Part shown: positions 7,123 to 15,801 of the stretch, piece after piece | Layout of the letters: each line of letters starts with the position of its first letter | Position numbering within the stretch: position 1 is the stretch's first letter | NCBI RefSeq assembly: GCF_001280005.1 | Contig: NZ_LGDW01000489.1 | Span: 79,897-143,896, forward strand | DNA from: Streptomyces sp. NRRL WC-3618 | Lineage (GTDB): Bacteria > Actinomycetota > Actinomycetes > Streptomycetales > Streptomycetaceae | DNA length: 64,000 bases | Direction of reading: 5' to 3' | Translations under genes and position numbers: made by a program | Notes under the pieces: model-generated | The model's database searches: none | Told to the model about the DNA's origin: nothing | Seen by the model: only the letters and a program-made list of their open reading frames with translations

Positions 7123-10100
7123 TCAGTCGAGGGTGCTGATCACCCGCTCGTACTCGCGCTGCGCGCGCTCCGCCGCCGCCGTGCTGCCCGCCTCGCGGTG
7201 GGCGGCGACCAGCAGTTGCCACGAGCGGTCGCGGTACCGGTCCAGTTCGAGGCTGCGGCGGGCAGCTTCGGACGCCTCGACCGGGCGCGCCAGCGCCAGT
7301 TCAGCCTCCGCGAGCGCGCCGGTGACGTCGGCGGCCCGGATGCGCAGCCGTCGGCGTTCCGCCACCACCCACTCGGCGGGGCCGACTTCGGGCAGCAGGC
7401 TCCCGGCGTAGCAGAGGTGGGCGGCCCGCAGGGTGTCGGCGATCTCCTCCGTACGTCCGGTGTTGCGGATGCGCCGCCAGGCGGCGACGGCCTGCTCGAA
7501 CTCGAGGACGTCGCACGCATCGGTAGGCGCCAGGGCGATGCGGTAGGACTCGCCGTCCCGCAGCAGCAGCCGGTGGTCACCGCGCCCGGCCTCGGGTTCG
7601 AGGAAGCCGCGCAGCTGGGAGATGGCCACCTGCAGATTACGTATGCCCGCCTCCGGCTTCAGATCAGGCCAGAGCGCCTCGAGCAGGCGCTCCCGGTGGA
7701 CCAGCCGGGGCGTGTGGATGGCCAGCAACTGGAACAGCGCGCGGACTTTGGGGCGCAGCGCCGAGCAGTCCAGTTTCCGGCCCCCGCGTTGTACCTGGAA
7801 CACCCCGAAGCAGCGGATCTCCAGCTGGGGACCCGACGGCGCGGCGGGCGGCCCGGCGGGGCGCACCGCATTCGGCGCGGGCACCGGTACGTCATCCGTC
7901 GCGTCGGCGAGGCGTGCCTCGGCCCTGGCGCGTTCGGCGAGGGGCACCGCGTCGCACGCCGCCGCGAGTTCGGCGGCCCGGCGCAGCAGAGGGACCGCCT
8001 CCCGGTCACGTCCGAGGCGGCGCAGCGCCGTACCGTGGTCGGTGAGCACCCGGGCCAGCGGCAGCCGCGCGTGCGGACCGCCCAGCGAGGCCTCCGCCTC
8101 CTCGAACAGACGCGGCGCGTCCTCGGCGTCGGCCACCAGCGCGCAGGCGTGCAGGGCGGTGCCGATCGCCTTGGGACGGCCCCAGCGGCGCGCGAGCGCC
8201 AACTCCGCCTCGGCGAGCCGCCGTACGCGCTCACCCTCACCCTCGCCCTCGTGCGCGTGATCGCCGAGAGCCGCGAACGCCCGCGTGGCCCACGACCGCC
8301 AGGAACCGTAGGACACGCCACGGATGTTGTGGCTCAGCAGCAGGGCGCCGTAGTCGAGGAACTCGGTCATCGCTCCGCGCGCGTCCCCTCGCGCCAGGAG
8401 CAACCGGCCCCGCCCGGAGCCGAGTTCGGGATGGGATCTGGAGCCGCCAGTCTGCCCGACCCCGACCCCGACCCCGAGCAGCCGGGCCGCCTCCGCCGTC
8501 TCGCCCCGCTCGACGAGGAGATGCGCCAGCAGGCTCTGCTCCTGCAACCAGGGGAACAGTCTTACGTCGACACCGGATCGTTTGAGCAGGATGGTGGAGC
8601 TTCGGGCCGCCTCCATCGCCTCGCCGAGCCGTCCCACGTCGTACAGGAGCCGGCACCGCACCGCGTGCGCGATCGCCGAGCCCAGTTGGTCACCCTCGCT
8701 GTCGGCCTGGGCGGTCCCCAGGTCGCAGTAGTGGAGCGCCGCGTCGTCGTCCTCGACCCGGCCCAGCGTGAGCACGTTCGCCCAGTACAGGATGCGGTCG
8801 AGGAAGTGGCCCGGCGAGGGCCCGGTGAGGACGCCGAGGGCCAGTGTCCGCGCCTCGTCCGCCGAGCCGTCGTGGCGACAGCACTGCACGGCGCGGACCG
8901 TGTCCAGGCACTGCTGGGCGATCGTGTCCTGCCACTTCCTGCCGCTCAGACCGGTCGCACGCCGGTTCATCTCGATGGCGGGTGCCATGTCCACCAGGGC
9001 CGAGACCATCGCCTGTGCCTCGAGGCGTACGGAGAGCGACTCCACCTTCGCCAGCCGCAGCGAGGTACGGTCCAGCACCGTCCGCGCCTCCTCCGCGCGG
9101 CCGAACATCAGCAGGGCGCCGGCCAGATGGCCGGCGATGTCGACGCAGGCCGCGTCTTCGTGCGAGGACTCGGCCGGGCCGGTGGGCACACACGCCCGCG
9201 CCCACGGCCGGGGCTCTCGCAGGGCGCGTCGCAGATAGCGCTCGCCGGCCCGCGGTCTGCCCTCGGCCATCGCGGCGACGCCGGCGTCGTGCAGGATCTC
9301 GCCGGCCCAGGCGTCGATCCCCGGGCTGGTGTGCACCAGGTGCTCCGCCACCTCGGCCTTCTCGGCTCCCGTCTCGTGCAGCACCCGGGCGGCACGGGAG
9401 TGCAGCGTGTCGGCGGTGCTGACGGGCAGGAACCGCTCGATCGCCGCCGCGATGAGGGGACGGCGGAACGCCAGTGGCTGCTGGTTCACCAGCAGATGAC
9501 GGCGTACGAGCCGGTCGACGGCGGACGCCGCCTCCGTGCCGGTCAGTCCCGCCAGCCGCCCGGCGATCGCCAACTCGGCGTGGTCGCCGAGCACGGCGAC
9601 GGCCTGGGCCATCGACACCGCGGCCCGGCCGAGGCCGCGCATCCGCGCGTAGGCGTCGTCGGCCGCGGATTCCGGCGCGTACTGGGCCAGATGGCGGCCG
9701 GTCTCCTCGTCGGGCGTCGCTCCGTTCGCGACGAGTGCGTCGAGCAGCGCCCGCAGCAGCCGGGGATTGCCTCCGGTCTCGCGTACGACCGCGCGCAGGA
9801 ATCCCGGGTCGCACTCGTCGGACAGGGCGGACCGGACGAGCCGCTCGACACTCGCGGGGGCCAGGCCGACGAGGGTGGTGCGCCGGCAGAGGTCGGCGAG
9901 CTCGCCGAACGGCGCCGGAGCGGCGACGGGCTCCCCCGTCCGCGCGCTCCCCAACAGCGTCACCTGGGGCGTACGGCACTGGCTCACCATGCGGCCCAGC
10001 CAGTGCAGCGAGGGCCCGTCGCACCAGTGGAGGTCGTCCAGGACCAGCAGGATCGGAGCACCGTCCGATGCCACGGCGAGAGCCTGCTCGAACTCACGGT

Positions 10101-10422
10101 AGTGGGGTGCCGAACTGGACAGGAAGTCAACGCCCACTCCGCCTCCCACTCCCAGGGATGTCTGGAGGGAGTGGAGCAACCGCGAAGCCGTGCTGTAGGC
10201 CGATTGCTTTTCTGCCGGGTGTAATCGAATATGCGCCACGGAGAAGTCGAGCTTCTCGCCTTGCCTGGCCATTTCGGCGAGCAGGGTGCTGCGCCCTGCA
10301 CCTGCCTCGCCCTCTACCAGGAGGGCGGTGGGCGTGCCGTTCGCGGCATCGCGGAGGTCCCGGAGAATTCCCTGTTTTTGGGCCTCACGTCCCTCTCGGG
10401 GCGATTTCGGCGTTTCCGTCAT
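7123..10422 (-). CDS. Large AAA-TPR-SARP (BTAD) transcriptional regulator
   Basis: A 1099-residue protein. An ATPase module comes first: Walker A GEAGAGRST near residue 40 and Walker B PILLVLDDLHWCD near 120. A long helical repeat region follows (about 300-830). The DNA-binding part is at the C-terminus: the winged helix LEIRCFGVFQVQRGGRKLDC with KVRALFQLLAIHTPRLVHRE and LRNLQVAISQLR-like segments, then a BTAD helical domain (DVLEFEQAVAAWRRI) to the end. Classical AfsR has the opposite order (SARP first, ATPase next). Large regulators of this kind lie beside Streptomyces injection-system clusters, and this one faces the decayed baseplate genes. All motifs are intact, so it may now control something else or be in early decay. 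Confidence 0.85.
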   Translation of the reverse strand: MTETPKSPREGREAQKQGILRDLRDAANGTPTALLVEGEAGAGRSTLLAEMARQGEKLDFSVAHIRLHPAEKQSAYSTASRLLHSLQTSLGVGGGVGVDFLSSSAPHYREFEQALAVASDGAPILLVLDDLHWCDGPSLHWLGRMVSQCRTPQVTLLGSARTGEPVAAPAPFGELADLCRRTTLVGLAPASVERLVRSALSDECDPGFLRAVVRETGGNPRLLRALLDALVANGATPDEETGRHLAQYAPESAADDAYARMRGLGRAAVSMAQAVAVLGDHAELAIAGRLAGLTGTEAASAVDRLVRRHLLVNQQPLAFRRPLIAAAIERFLPVSTADTLHSRAARVLHETGAEKAEVAEHLVHTSPGIDAWAGEILHDAGVAAMAEGRPRAGERYLRRALREPRPWARACVPTGPAESSHEDAACVDIAGHLAGALLMFGRAEEARTVLDRTSLRLAKVESLSVRLEAQAMVSALVDMAPAIEMNRRATGLSGRKWQDTIAQQCLDTVRAVQCCRHDGSADEARTLALGVLTGPSPGHFLDRILYWANVLTLGRVEDDDAALHYCDLGTAQADSEGDQLGSAIAHAVRCRLLYDVGRLGEAMEAARSSTILLKRSGVDVRLFPWLQEQSLLAHLLVERGETAEAARLLGVGVGVGQTGGSRSHPELGSGRGRLLLARGDARGAMTEFLDYGALLLSHNIRGVSYGSWRSWATRAFAALGDHAHEGEGEGERVRRLAEAELALARRWGRPKAIGTALHACALVADAEDAPRLFEEAEASLGGPHARLPLARVLTDHGTALRRLGRDREAVPLLRRAAELAAACDAVPLAERARAEARLADATDDVPVPAPNAVRPAGPPAAPSGPQLEIRCFGVFQVQRGGRKLDCSALRPKVRALFQLLAIHTPRLVHRERLLEALWPDLKPEAGIRNLQVAISQLRGFLEPEAGRGDHRLLLRDGESYRIALAPTDACDVLEFEQAVAAWRRIRNTGRTEEIADTLRAAHLCYAGSLLPEVGPAEWVVAERRRLRIRAADVTGALAEAELALARPVEASEAARRSLELDRYRDRSWQLLVAAHREAGSTAAAERAQREYERVISTLD

Positions 10423-10846
10423 GCGGCGAGGAAGTGGTCGCGGGGTGTGTGCGGATTTTGCTCGGTTGCGACAGCGGATTCCCTCGCGCCCTGCTTTCGG
10501 CCGGTCCGCGCGATAACCGCCTGGCGCCCAGGAGTGCCTGACATGGTCGCAGCATAAGGGAGGCCCACCCGGAGATCACGGCTGTCGGTTACCGATATTG
10601 CGCACGCTTTTCCTCATACTGTGTGCCGACTCTTTGTGCTGCGGTATTTCGTTTATTTAACCCCGGAATGCGCAGCCGTGGCGTCTCGATCGACGAAGGC
10701 GCAGCGCAAGCGCGGGCGTAGGTGCGGGTGTGCGGACGCGACCGGAGCTTTAGGGCGATATAGACTCATTTGGGCTGTCAAAGTCCGCCGTCAGGCCCGA
10801 TCCTCTCCCGATCTCGATCCCGATCCCGATCCTCTGGAGTCTCCCG
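10423..10846. other. Divergent promoter region between the SARP regulator and the fuconate operon
   Basis: About 420 bp with no supported protein gene. It contains short direct repeats of CGATCC/CGATCCC (10809-10832) close to the operon start, and AT-richer runs near 10590-10670 that may hold the promoters. I see no clear regulator operator. Confidence 0.5.
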
Positions 10847-10873
10847 ATGACGTCGATGAGCCGCCTGCCATGA
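10847..10873 (+). CDS. Possible 8-codon leader peptide coupled to the fuconate dehydratase gene
   Basis: ATG 10847 opens a frame reading MTSMSRLP and then TGA 10871-10873. A GGAG ribosome site (10836-10839) lies 7 nt upstream. The stop overlaps the ATG of the next gene (CCATGA), so the strong ribosome site would serve the downstream gene through termination-reinitiation. The downstream ATG itself has no good ribosome site. This supports a translated leader, but the peptide is too short to test by similarity. Confidence 0.4.
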   Translation: MTSMSRLP

Positions 10874-12222
10874 CGCCCCACCCGACCCGGGGGCGGATCA
10901 CGGCGCTGGACGCCTACGACATCCGGTTTCCCACGTCCCGTCGGCTCGAGGGATCGGACGCGATGAACCCCGATCCGGACTACTCGGCGGCGTACGTGAT
11001 CATCCGTACCGATGTCGGGGACGGGCTGGAGGGGCACGGCTTCTGCTTCACCATCGGCCGGGGCAACGAGGTCGAGGTGGCGGCGATCAACGCGCTGCGC
11101 CCGCAGGTGGTCGGGCTGCCGCTGGCAGAGGCCCTGTCCGACCTCGGGGGATTCAGCGGATCGCTCGTCGGCGACAGTCAGCTGCGCTGGCTGGGGCCGG
11201 AGAAGGGCGTGACCCACATGGCCATCGGGGCCGTGGTCAACGCCGTGTGGGACCTGTACGCGAAGCGGGAGGGCAAGCCGCTGTGGAAGCTGCTGACCGA
11301 CCTCGCACCCGAACAGGTGGTCGCGTTGATCGACTTCCGCTACATCGAGGACGCGCTGACCCCCGACGAGGCGCTGGGCATCCTGCGCCGGGCGCGAGGC
11401 GGGACACGGGAGCGGGAGGCGCGACTCCTCGCCGAGGGGTATCCGGCGTACGCCACCTCTCCCGGCTGGCTCGGTTACCCGGACAGCAAGGTCGCCGGGC
11501 TCGCCCGTGAGGCCGTGGACAGCGGGTTCGGGCAGATCAAACTCAAGGTCGGCGCCCGCCTGGACGACGATGTACGGCGGTGCCGTACCGCGCGGGAGAC
11601 CATCGGCCCCGGGGTGCGGATGGCGCTGGACGCCAATCAGCGCTGGGGAGTCGCCGAGGCGGTCGAATGGATCCGGCGACTGGCGGAGTTCGACCCGTAC
11701 TGGATCGAGGAGCCGACCAGCCCGGACGACGTTCTCGGTCTCGCGGAGATCCGCCGACAGGTGGCGCCGGTGCGGGTGGCGACGGGCGAACACGTGCACA
11801 ACCGCGTGATGTTCAAGCAGCTGCTCCAGGCGGACGCGATCGACTTCCTGCAAGTGGACGCCTGCCGGGTCGGGGGAGTCAACGAGAACCTGGCGATCCT
11901 CCTGCTCGCCGCCAAGTTCGGCATCCCGGTGTGCCCGCACGCGGGTGGGGTGGGCCTGTGCGAGCTCGTGCGGCACCTGGCGATGTTCGACTTCCTGGCG
12001 GTCTCCGGCACCCTCCAGGACCGGGTCATCGAGTACGTCGATCATCTGCACGAGCACTTCCTCGACCCGGCGGTGATCGTCCGGGGGCGGTACGCGGCCC
12101 CGACCGCCCCCGGTTTCAGCTCGGAGATGCGGCCCGAGTCCCTCGCCGCGTACGCGTTCCCCGGCGGCGCCGCCTGGCAGACCCCGTACGACGCTCCACT
12201 GGCCGAGGGCTCCCCGGCATGA
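10870..12222 (+). CDS. fucD: L-fuconate dehydratase (enolase superfamily)
   Basis: A 450-residue protein from ATG 10870. It dehydrates L-fuconate (or a close sugar acid) to 2-keto-3-deoxy-L-fuconate. The N-terminal cap carries the subgroup signature [20 protein letters not shown]. The barrel shows the catalytic lysine pair in FGQIKLKVG (KxK), metal ligands in [10 protein letters not shown], then [11 protein letters not shown] and ATGEHVHNR, and a late catalytic His in [12 protein letters not shown]. The length suits the family (about 430-450). It heads an operon with a dehydrogenase (ATGA overlap) and an ABC sugar importer, consistent with non-phosphorylative catabolism of L-fucose or a related 6-deoxy sugar. 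Early pathway steps (dehydrogenase/lactonase) and the final hydrolase are not in the window. Confidence 0.85.
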   Translation: MTPHPTRGRITALDAYDIRFPTSRRLEGSDAMNPDPDYSAAYVIIRTDVGDGLEGHGFCFTIGRGNEVEVAAINALRPQVVGLPLAEALSDLGGFSGSLVGDSQLRWLGPEKGVTHMAIGAVVNAVWDLYAKREGKPLWKLLTDLAPEQVVALIDFRYIEDALTPDEALGILRRARGGTREREARLLAEGYPAYATSPGWLGYPDSKVAGLAREAVDSGFGQIKLKVGARLDDDVRRCRTARETIGPGVRMALDANQRWGVAEAVEWIRRLAEFDPYWIEEPTSPDDVLGLAEIRRQVAPVRVATGEHVHNRVMFKQLLQADAIDFLQVDACRVGGVNENLAILLLAAKFGIPVCPHAGGVGLCELVRHLAMFDFLAVSGTLQDRVIEYVDHLHEHFLDPAVIVRGRYAAPTAPGFSSEMRPESLAAYAFPGGAAWQTPYDAPLAEGSPA

Positions 12223-12986
12223 GCGCCGGGAAGGAGTTCCAGGGGATGTCCGCGCTGGTCACCGGCGGGGCGTCCGGGATCGGTCTGACCACCGCCCTGA
12301 CGCTGGCCGCGAAGGGGTGCGAGGTCGCGGTGCTCGACCGGGTTCCCGGGCCGGCGCCCGCAGGGCTGCACCAGGTGTGGGCCGACGTCGGGGACGCCGC
12401 GGCGGTGGACGACGCCGTGAGCCGGGTCGTCGACCTGTTCGGAGGCCTGGACGTGCTGGTCAACAACGCGGGCATCGGCGCGCTGGGCACCGTGGAGGAC
12501 AACCCGGACGACGAATGGCACCGCGTGCTGGACACCAACGTGCTCGGCATCGTCCGCACCAGCCGGGCGGCGCTGCCGTATCTGCGCCGGTCCCCCAGCG
12601 CGGCCATCGTCAACACCTGCTCGGTCGCGGCGCTGGCCGGGCTACAGCAGCGGGCGCTGTACTCGGCCAGCAAGGGCGCGGTGTTGGCGCTGACCCTGGC
12701 GATGGCCGCCGACCACATCGGCGAGGGCATCCGGGTCAACTGCGTCACCCCGGGGACCGTGGACACCCCCTGGGTGGCTCGGCTGCTCGCGGACTCCGAC
12801 GACCCGGAGGCCGAACGCGCCGCCCTCATCGCCCGCCAGCCCACCGGCCGCCTGGTCACCGCCCAGGAGGTCGCCGACGCCATCGCGTATCTCGCCGGGC
12901 CACTGGCCGGCGCCACCACCGGGACGGCACTCGCCGTCGACGGGGGGATACAGGGCATCCGCAGACGCCCGGACTCCTTCCACTGA
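12219..12986 (+). CDS. Short-chain dehydrogenase, likely 2-keto-3-deoxy-L-fuconate dehydrogenase
   Basis: A 255-residue SDR whose ATG overlaps the dehydratase stop by 4 nt. The NAD(P)-binding TGGASGIG is near residue 18, NNAG near 85, catalytic Ser in [11 protein letters not shown], then the YSASK catalytic pair and the INCV-type strand [12 protein letters not shown]. The C-terminal ALAVDGGI motif completes the fold. In the L-fuconate route this position is taken by an SDR oxidising 2-keto-3-deoxy-L-fuconate at C4, which fits its coupling to the dehydratase. Sequence alone would also allow a glucose- or sorbitol-type dehydrogenase. Confidence 0.8.
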   Translation: MSAGKEFQGMSALVTGGASGIGLTTALTLAAKGCEVAVLDRVPGPAPAGLHQVWADVGDAAAVDDAVSRVVDLFGGLDVLVNNAGIGALGTVEDNPDDEWHRVLDTNVLGIVRTSRAALPYLRRSPSAAIVNTCSVAALAGLQQRALYSASKGAVLALTLAMAADHIGEGIRVNCVTPGTVDTPWVARLLADSDDPEAERAALIARQPTGRLVTAQEVADAIAYLAGPLAGATTGTALAVDGGIQGIRRRPDSFH

Positions 12987-12999
12987 CCAGCACCTCACC

Positions 13000-13069
13000 A
13001 CGTACCGAAACCCACGTACCGAAACCCACGTACCGAAACCCACCGACCGAAACCCACTCACCGAGACCC
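13000..13069 (+). repeat. Five tandem 14-bp repeats before the sugar-binding protein gene
   Basis: The unit ACGTACCGAAACCC is repeated three times exactly (13000-13013, 13014-13027, 13028-13041), then twice with changes (ACCGACCGAAACCC and ACTCACCGAGACCC). The run continues in a weaker ACCC-rich form to about 13083. It fills most of the gap between the dehydrogenase and the binding-protein gene. The strand is G-poor and could stay unstructured, which would help ribosome loading or set the spacing of an internal promoter. Confidence 0.85.
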
Positions 13070-13123
13070 CACCCACAGAAACGCACCCAGCACCCACCGC
13101 CCACCCACCCGGAGCCGAGCACC

Positions 13124-14164
13124 ATGAAGCGTCGTATCGCCGCTGTCGGAGCAGCCCTCGCACTCGGCTGCGCGCCGGCCGTCACCGCCTGCGGTGGGGG
13201 CACGAGCAGCACCACCGACTCCGCTTCGGGCAAGGTCGGGGTCGTGCTGCCGTTCCTCACCTCACCGTTCTGGGAGTCGTACGCCTCCTACGTCCCCCAG
13301 CAGGCCGCCGACCAGGACGTCGACGTGCTGCGGTTGGTGAACTCGGACGCCGATCCGAGCAAACAGATCACCGACATCCAGAATCTGCTCGCCCGGAACG
13401 TGAAGGGCCTGGTCGTCTCTCCCCTGGACTCCGCAGCGATCGTCGCGGGGCTGAACGCCGCGCAGCGCAAGGGCGTCCCGGTGGTCGCCGTGGACGTGGC
13501 GCCCGACAAGGGCAAGGTCGCGATGGTGGTCAGGGCCGACAACCGTGCCTTCGGGGAGAAGGCCTGCCGGCAGATCGGCGACGCGGTGAAGACGGGCAAG
13601 GTCGTACAGATCCAGGGCGATCTGGCGTCGATCAACGGACGGGACCGGTCGGAGTCGTTCAGCGCGTGCGTCAAAAAGAACTATCCCGGCATCAAGGTGC
13701 TGAACATCCCCGCCGTCTGGAAGTCGGAGAGGGCGGCGGCCGGTCTGGAGGCGCTGTACACCGCCAACCCCGACATCAAGGGCATCTACCTGCAGTCCGG
13801 CGGCGTGTATCTGGCCCCCACACTGAGCGTGCTGCGGCGGCATAACGCGCTGGTGGAGGCCGGTTCTCCCCGGCACCTCGTGATCGCCTCCAACGACGGC
13901 ATCCCGCAGGAGCTGGACGCGATCCGCAAGGGCCTGATCGACGCGACGGTCTCCCAGCCGGCCGACCAGTACGCCAAGTACGGCATCTACTACATCAAGC
14001 GGGCGATGGCGGGCGACACCTTCCATCCGGGCCCGACCGACCACGACAGCACCATCGTCAAGCTGCCCGGCGGAATCCTGGAGGACCAGCTCTCCGCGCC
14101 GCTGGTGACCAAGGCCAACGCCGGCGACCCGTCGCTGTGGGGCAACAGCATCGGCAAGAGCTGA
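13124..14164 (+). CDS. Sugar ABC transporter substrate-binding lipoprotein
   Basis: A 346-residue protein with a lipoprotein signal peptide (MKRRIAAVGAALALGCAPAV then TAC, lipobox Cys near residue 25) and a GGAG ribosome site 9 nt before ATG 13124. The mature part is a type I periplasmic-binding (RbsB-like) fold: VGVVLPFLTSPFWESYASYV, NLLARNVKGLVVSPLDS, GVPVVAVDVAP, VVQIQGDLASINGRDRSESF, NDGIPQELDAIRKGLIDATV. It would capture the sugar outside the membrane and deliver it to the adjacent ATPase/permease pair. Linkage to fuconate dehydratase suggests L-fucose, L-galactose or a similar sugar, but ligand residues cannot be read with certainty. Confidence 0.9.
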   Translation: MKRRIAAVGAALALGCAPAVTACGGGTSSTTDSASGKVGVVLPFLTSPFWESYASYVPQQAADQDVDVLRLVNSDADPSKQITDIQNLLARNVKGLVVSPLDSAAIVAGLNAAQRKGVPVVAVDVAPDKGKVAMVVRADNRAFGEKACRQIGDAVKTGKVVQIQGDLASINGRDRSESFSACVKKNYPGIKVLNIPAVWKSERAAAGLEALYTANPDIKGIYLQSGGVYLAPTLSVLRRHNALVEAGSPRHLVIASNDGIPQELDAIRKGLIDATVSQPADQYAKYGIYYIKRAMAGDTFHPGPTDHDSTIVKLPGGILEDQLSAPLVTKANAGDPSLWGNSIGKS

Positions 14165-14247
14165 CCGGATCGGCAAGCCAACCGCATCGGCAAGAGCTCC
14201 TGACTCTCGGGAGAACCGTCTTTCCCCGGCACCCAGGAAGCGAGAGG

Positions 14248-15801
14248 GTGAGGAACCTGACGCCACCGACCGAACCCCGCGCCGACGGAGGCGACCCCCA
14301 CCCGGTCGTCGAGGCCCACGGGATCCACAAGCGTTACGGGCCCACCGTGGCCCTGGACGACGTGCGGATCGCCGTCCGGCCAGGTGAGTCGCATGCCCTG
14401 GTCGGCCGTAACGGGGCCGGGAAGTCGACCCTGGTGGCCATTCTGACCGGACTGCAAAAGCCGGACAGCGGCGTCGTCCTGTTCGACGGCCGACCGGCGC
14501 CCGCCCCGGCGGACCGTGAGGCATGGCAGCGGCGGGTCGCCTGCGTCTACCAGCAGCCGACGATCATCCCCGACCTCACCGTCGCCGAGAACCTGTACGT
14601 CAACCGGCAGCCCACCCTGCGCGGCCAGGTGATCAGCTGGCGGCGGATGCGCGCGGCGGCCCGCGAACTGCTGGACGAATGGGGTGTGGAGGTCGACGAG
14701 AACGTACCGGCCGGCGGGCTCACCGTCGAGGACGCCAAAATGGTGGAGATCGCACGGTCGATCTCGCGCGGAACCCGGTTCATCATCCTGGACGAGCCGA
14801 CCGCCCAGCTGGACAGCAGGGCGATCGACCGCCTGTTCACCCACGTCCGGCGGTTGCAGCGGGCCGGGATCACCTTCCTCTACATCTCCCACCATCTGGA
14901 GGAGGTGTACGCCGTCTGCCAGGCCGTCACCGTGCTCCGGGACGCCCGCTGGATCACCACGGCCCCCGTGGGCGAGCTGGGCAGCACCGAACTCGTCCAT
15001 GCGATGACCGGAGAGCGGGACACGGGCGCCGCGCCCGGCACCGCAGGGATCCGGTCGTCGTCGGCGGACGCGCCCGTGGCCGTACGGGTGAGCCGGCTGA
15101 GCGGGCCGCGTTTCACGGACGTCAGCTTCGCCGTCCGGTCCGGTGAGACGGTGGGGCTGACGGGCCTCGCGGGCTCCGGCAGCCAGCAGGTCGCCGAGGC
15201 GCTGGCCGGGCTGCGGCGGCCCGACAGCGGGCGGATCGAGGTGCTCGGCCGTCCGACGCGACCGGCCGGCGTCGCCGCGGCGCTCGCGGCGGGCGTGGGC
15301 TGCGTACCGCGCGACCGGCACCACGAAGGGCTGGTTCCGGAGCTGTCGGTGGCCGAGAACGCCTCCATGACCATCACGGACCGGCTGGGGCGGCTGGGCG
15401 TGATCTCGCGCCGGGCCCGGGACGCCTTCGCCCGGCGGACGATCACCGATCTCGACATCACGACGGACGGCCCGTACCAGCCGGTCCGGAACCTGTCGGG
15501 CGGCAACCAGCAGAAGGTCGTCATGGGCCGGGCCCTGGCCACCGATCCGGCGGTACTGGTGCTCATCCACCCGACGGCGGGTGTCGACGTGAAGTCCAGA
15601 CGGACGCTGCTGTCGGTCGTGGACCGGGCCAGGGCCGCCGGACGCGCGGCGCTCGTCGTCTCGGACGAGCTGGCGGACCTGCGGACCTGCGACCGCGTCC
15701 TGGTGATGGTCAACGGCTCGCTCGCCGCCGAGTACGCCGTCGGCTGGACCGACGAGGAACTGGTGGCCGCGATCGAAGGGGTCGGCACCGGCCATGCCTG
15801 A
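14248..15801 (+). CDS. Sugar ABC transporter ATP-binding protein (two ABC domains)
   Basis: A 517-residue RbsA/MglA-type protein from GTG 14248 (AGGA about 9 nt upstream). The first domain has Walker A GRNGAGKST and Walker B FIILDEPTAQLD, but its signature reads GLTVEDAKMVEIARS rather than LSGGQ. The second has a degenerate Walker A (GLAGSGSQQ), a good signature LSGGNQQKVVMGRAL, and a Walker B that reads LVLIHPTAGVD, where relatives have LILDEPT; the catalytic Glu is His here. Composite sites would therefore pair the intact first Walker motifs with the second signature. It overlaps the permease gene by 8 nt. Confidence 0.9.
   Translation: MRNLTPPTEPRADGGDPHPVVEAHGIHKRYGPTVALDDVRIAVRPGESHALVGRNGAGKSTLVAILTGLQKPDSGVVLFDGRPAPAPADREAWQRRVACVYQQPTIIPDLTVAENLYVNRQPTLRGQVISWRRMRAAARELLDEWGVEVDENVPAGGLTVEDAKMVEIARSISRGTRFIILDEPTAQLDSRAIDRLFTHVRRLQRAGITFLYISHHLEEVYAVCQAVTVLRDARWITTAPVGELGSTELVHAMTGERDTGAAPGTAGIRSSSADAPVAVRVSRLSGPRFTDVSFAVRSGETVGLTGLAGSGSQQVAEALAGLRRPDSGRIEVLGRPTRPAGVAAALAAGVGCVPRDRHHEGLVPELSVAENASMTITDRLGRLGVISRRARDAFARRTITDLDITTDGPYQPVRNLSGGNQQKVVMGRALATDPAVLVLIHPTAGVDVKSRRTLLSVVDRARAAGRAALVVSDELADLRTCDRVLVMVNGSLAAEYAVGWTDEELVAAIEGVGTGHA

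Noticed and set aside
10621..10869. 83-residue N-terminal extension of fuconate dehydratase
   Set aside because: The family begins at about [15 protein letters not shown], and the leader-peptide overlap marks ATG 10870 as the start.
13000..13083. Possible CRISPR-like array
   Set aside because: The units are contiguous 14-mers without spacers and there are no cas genes.
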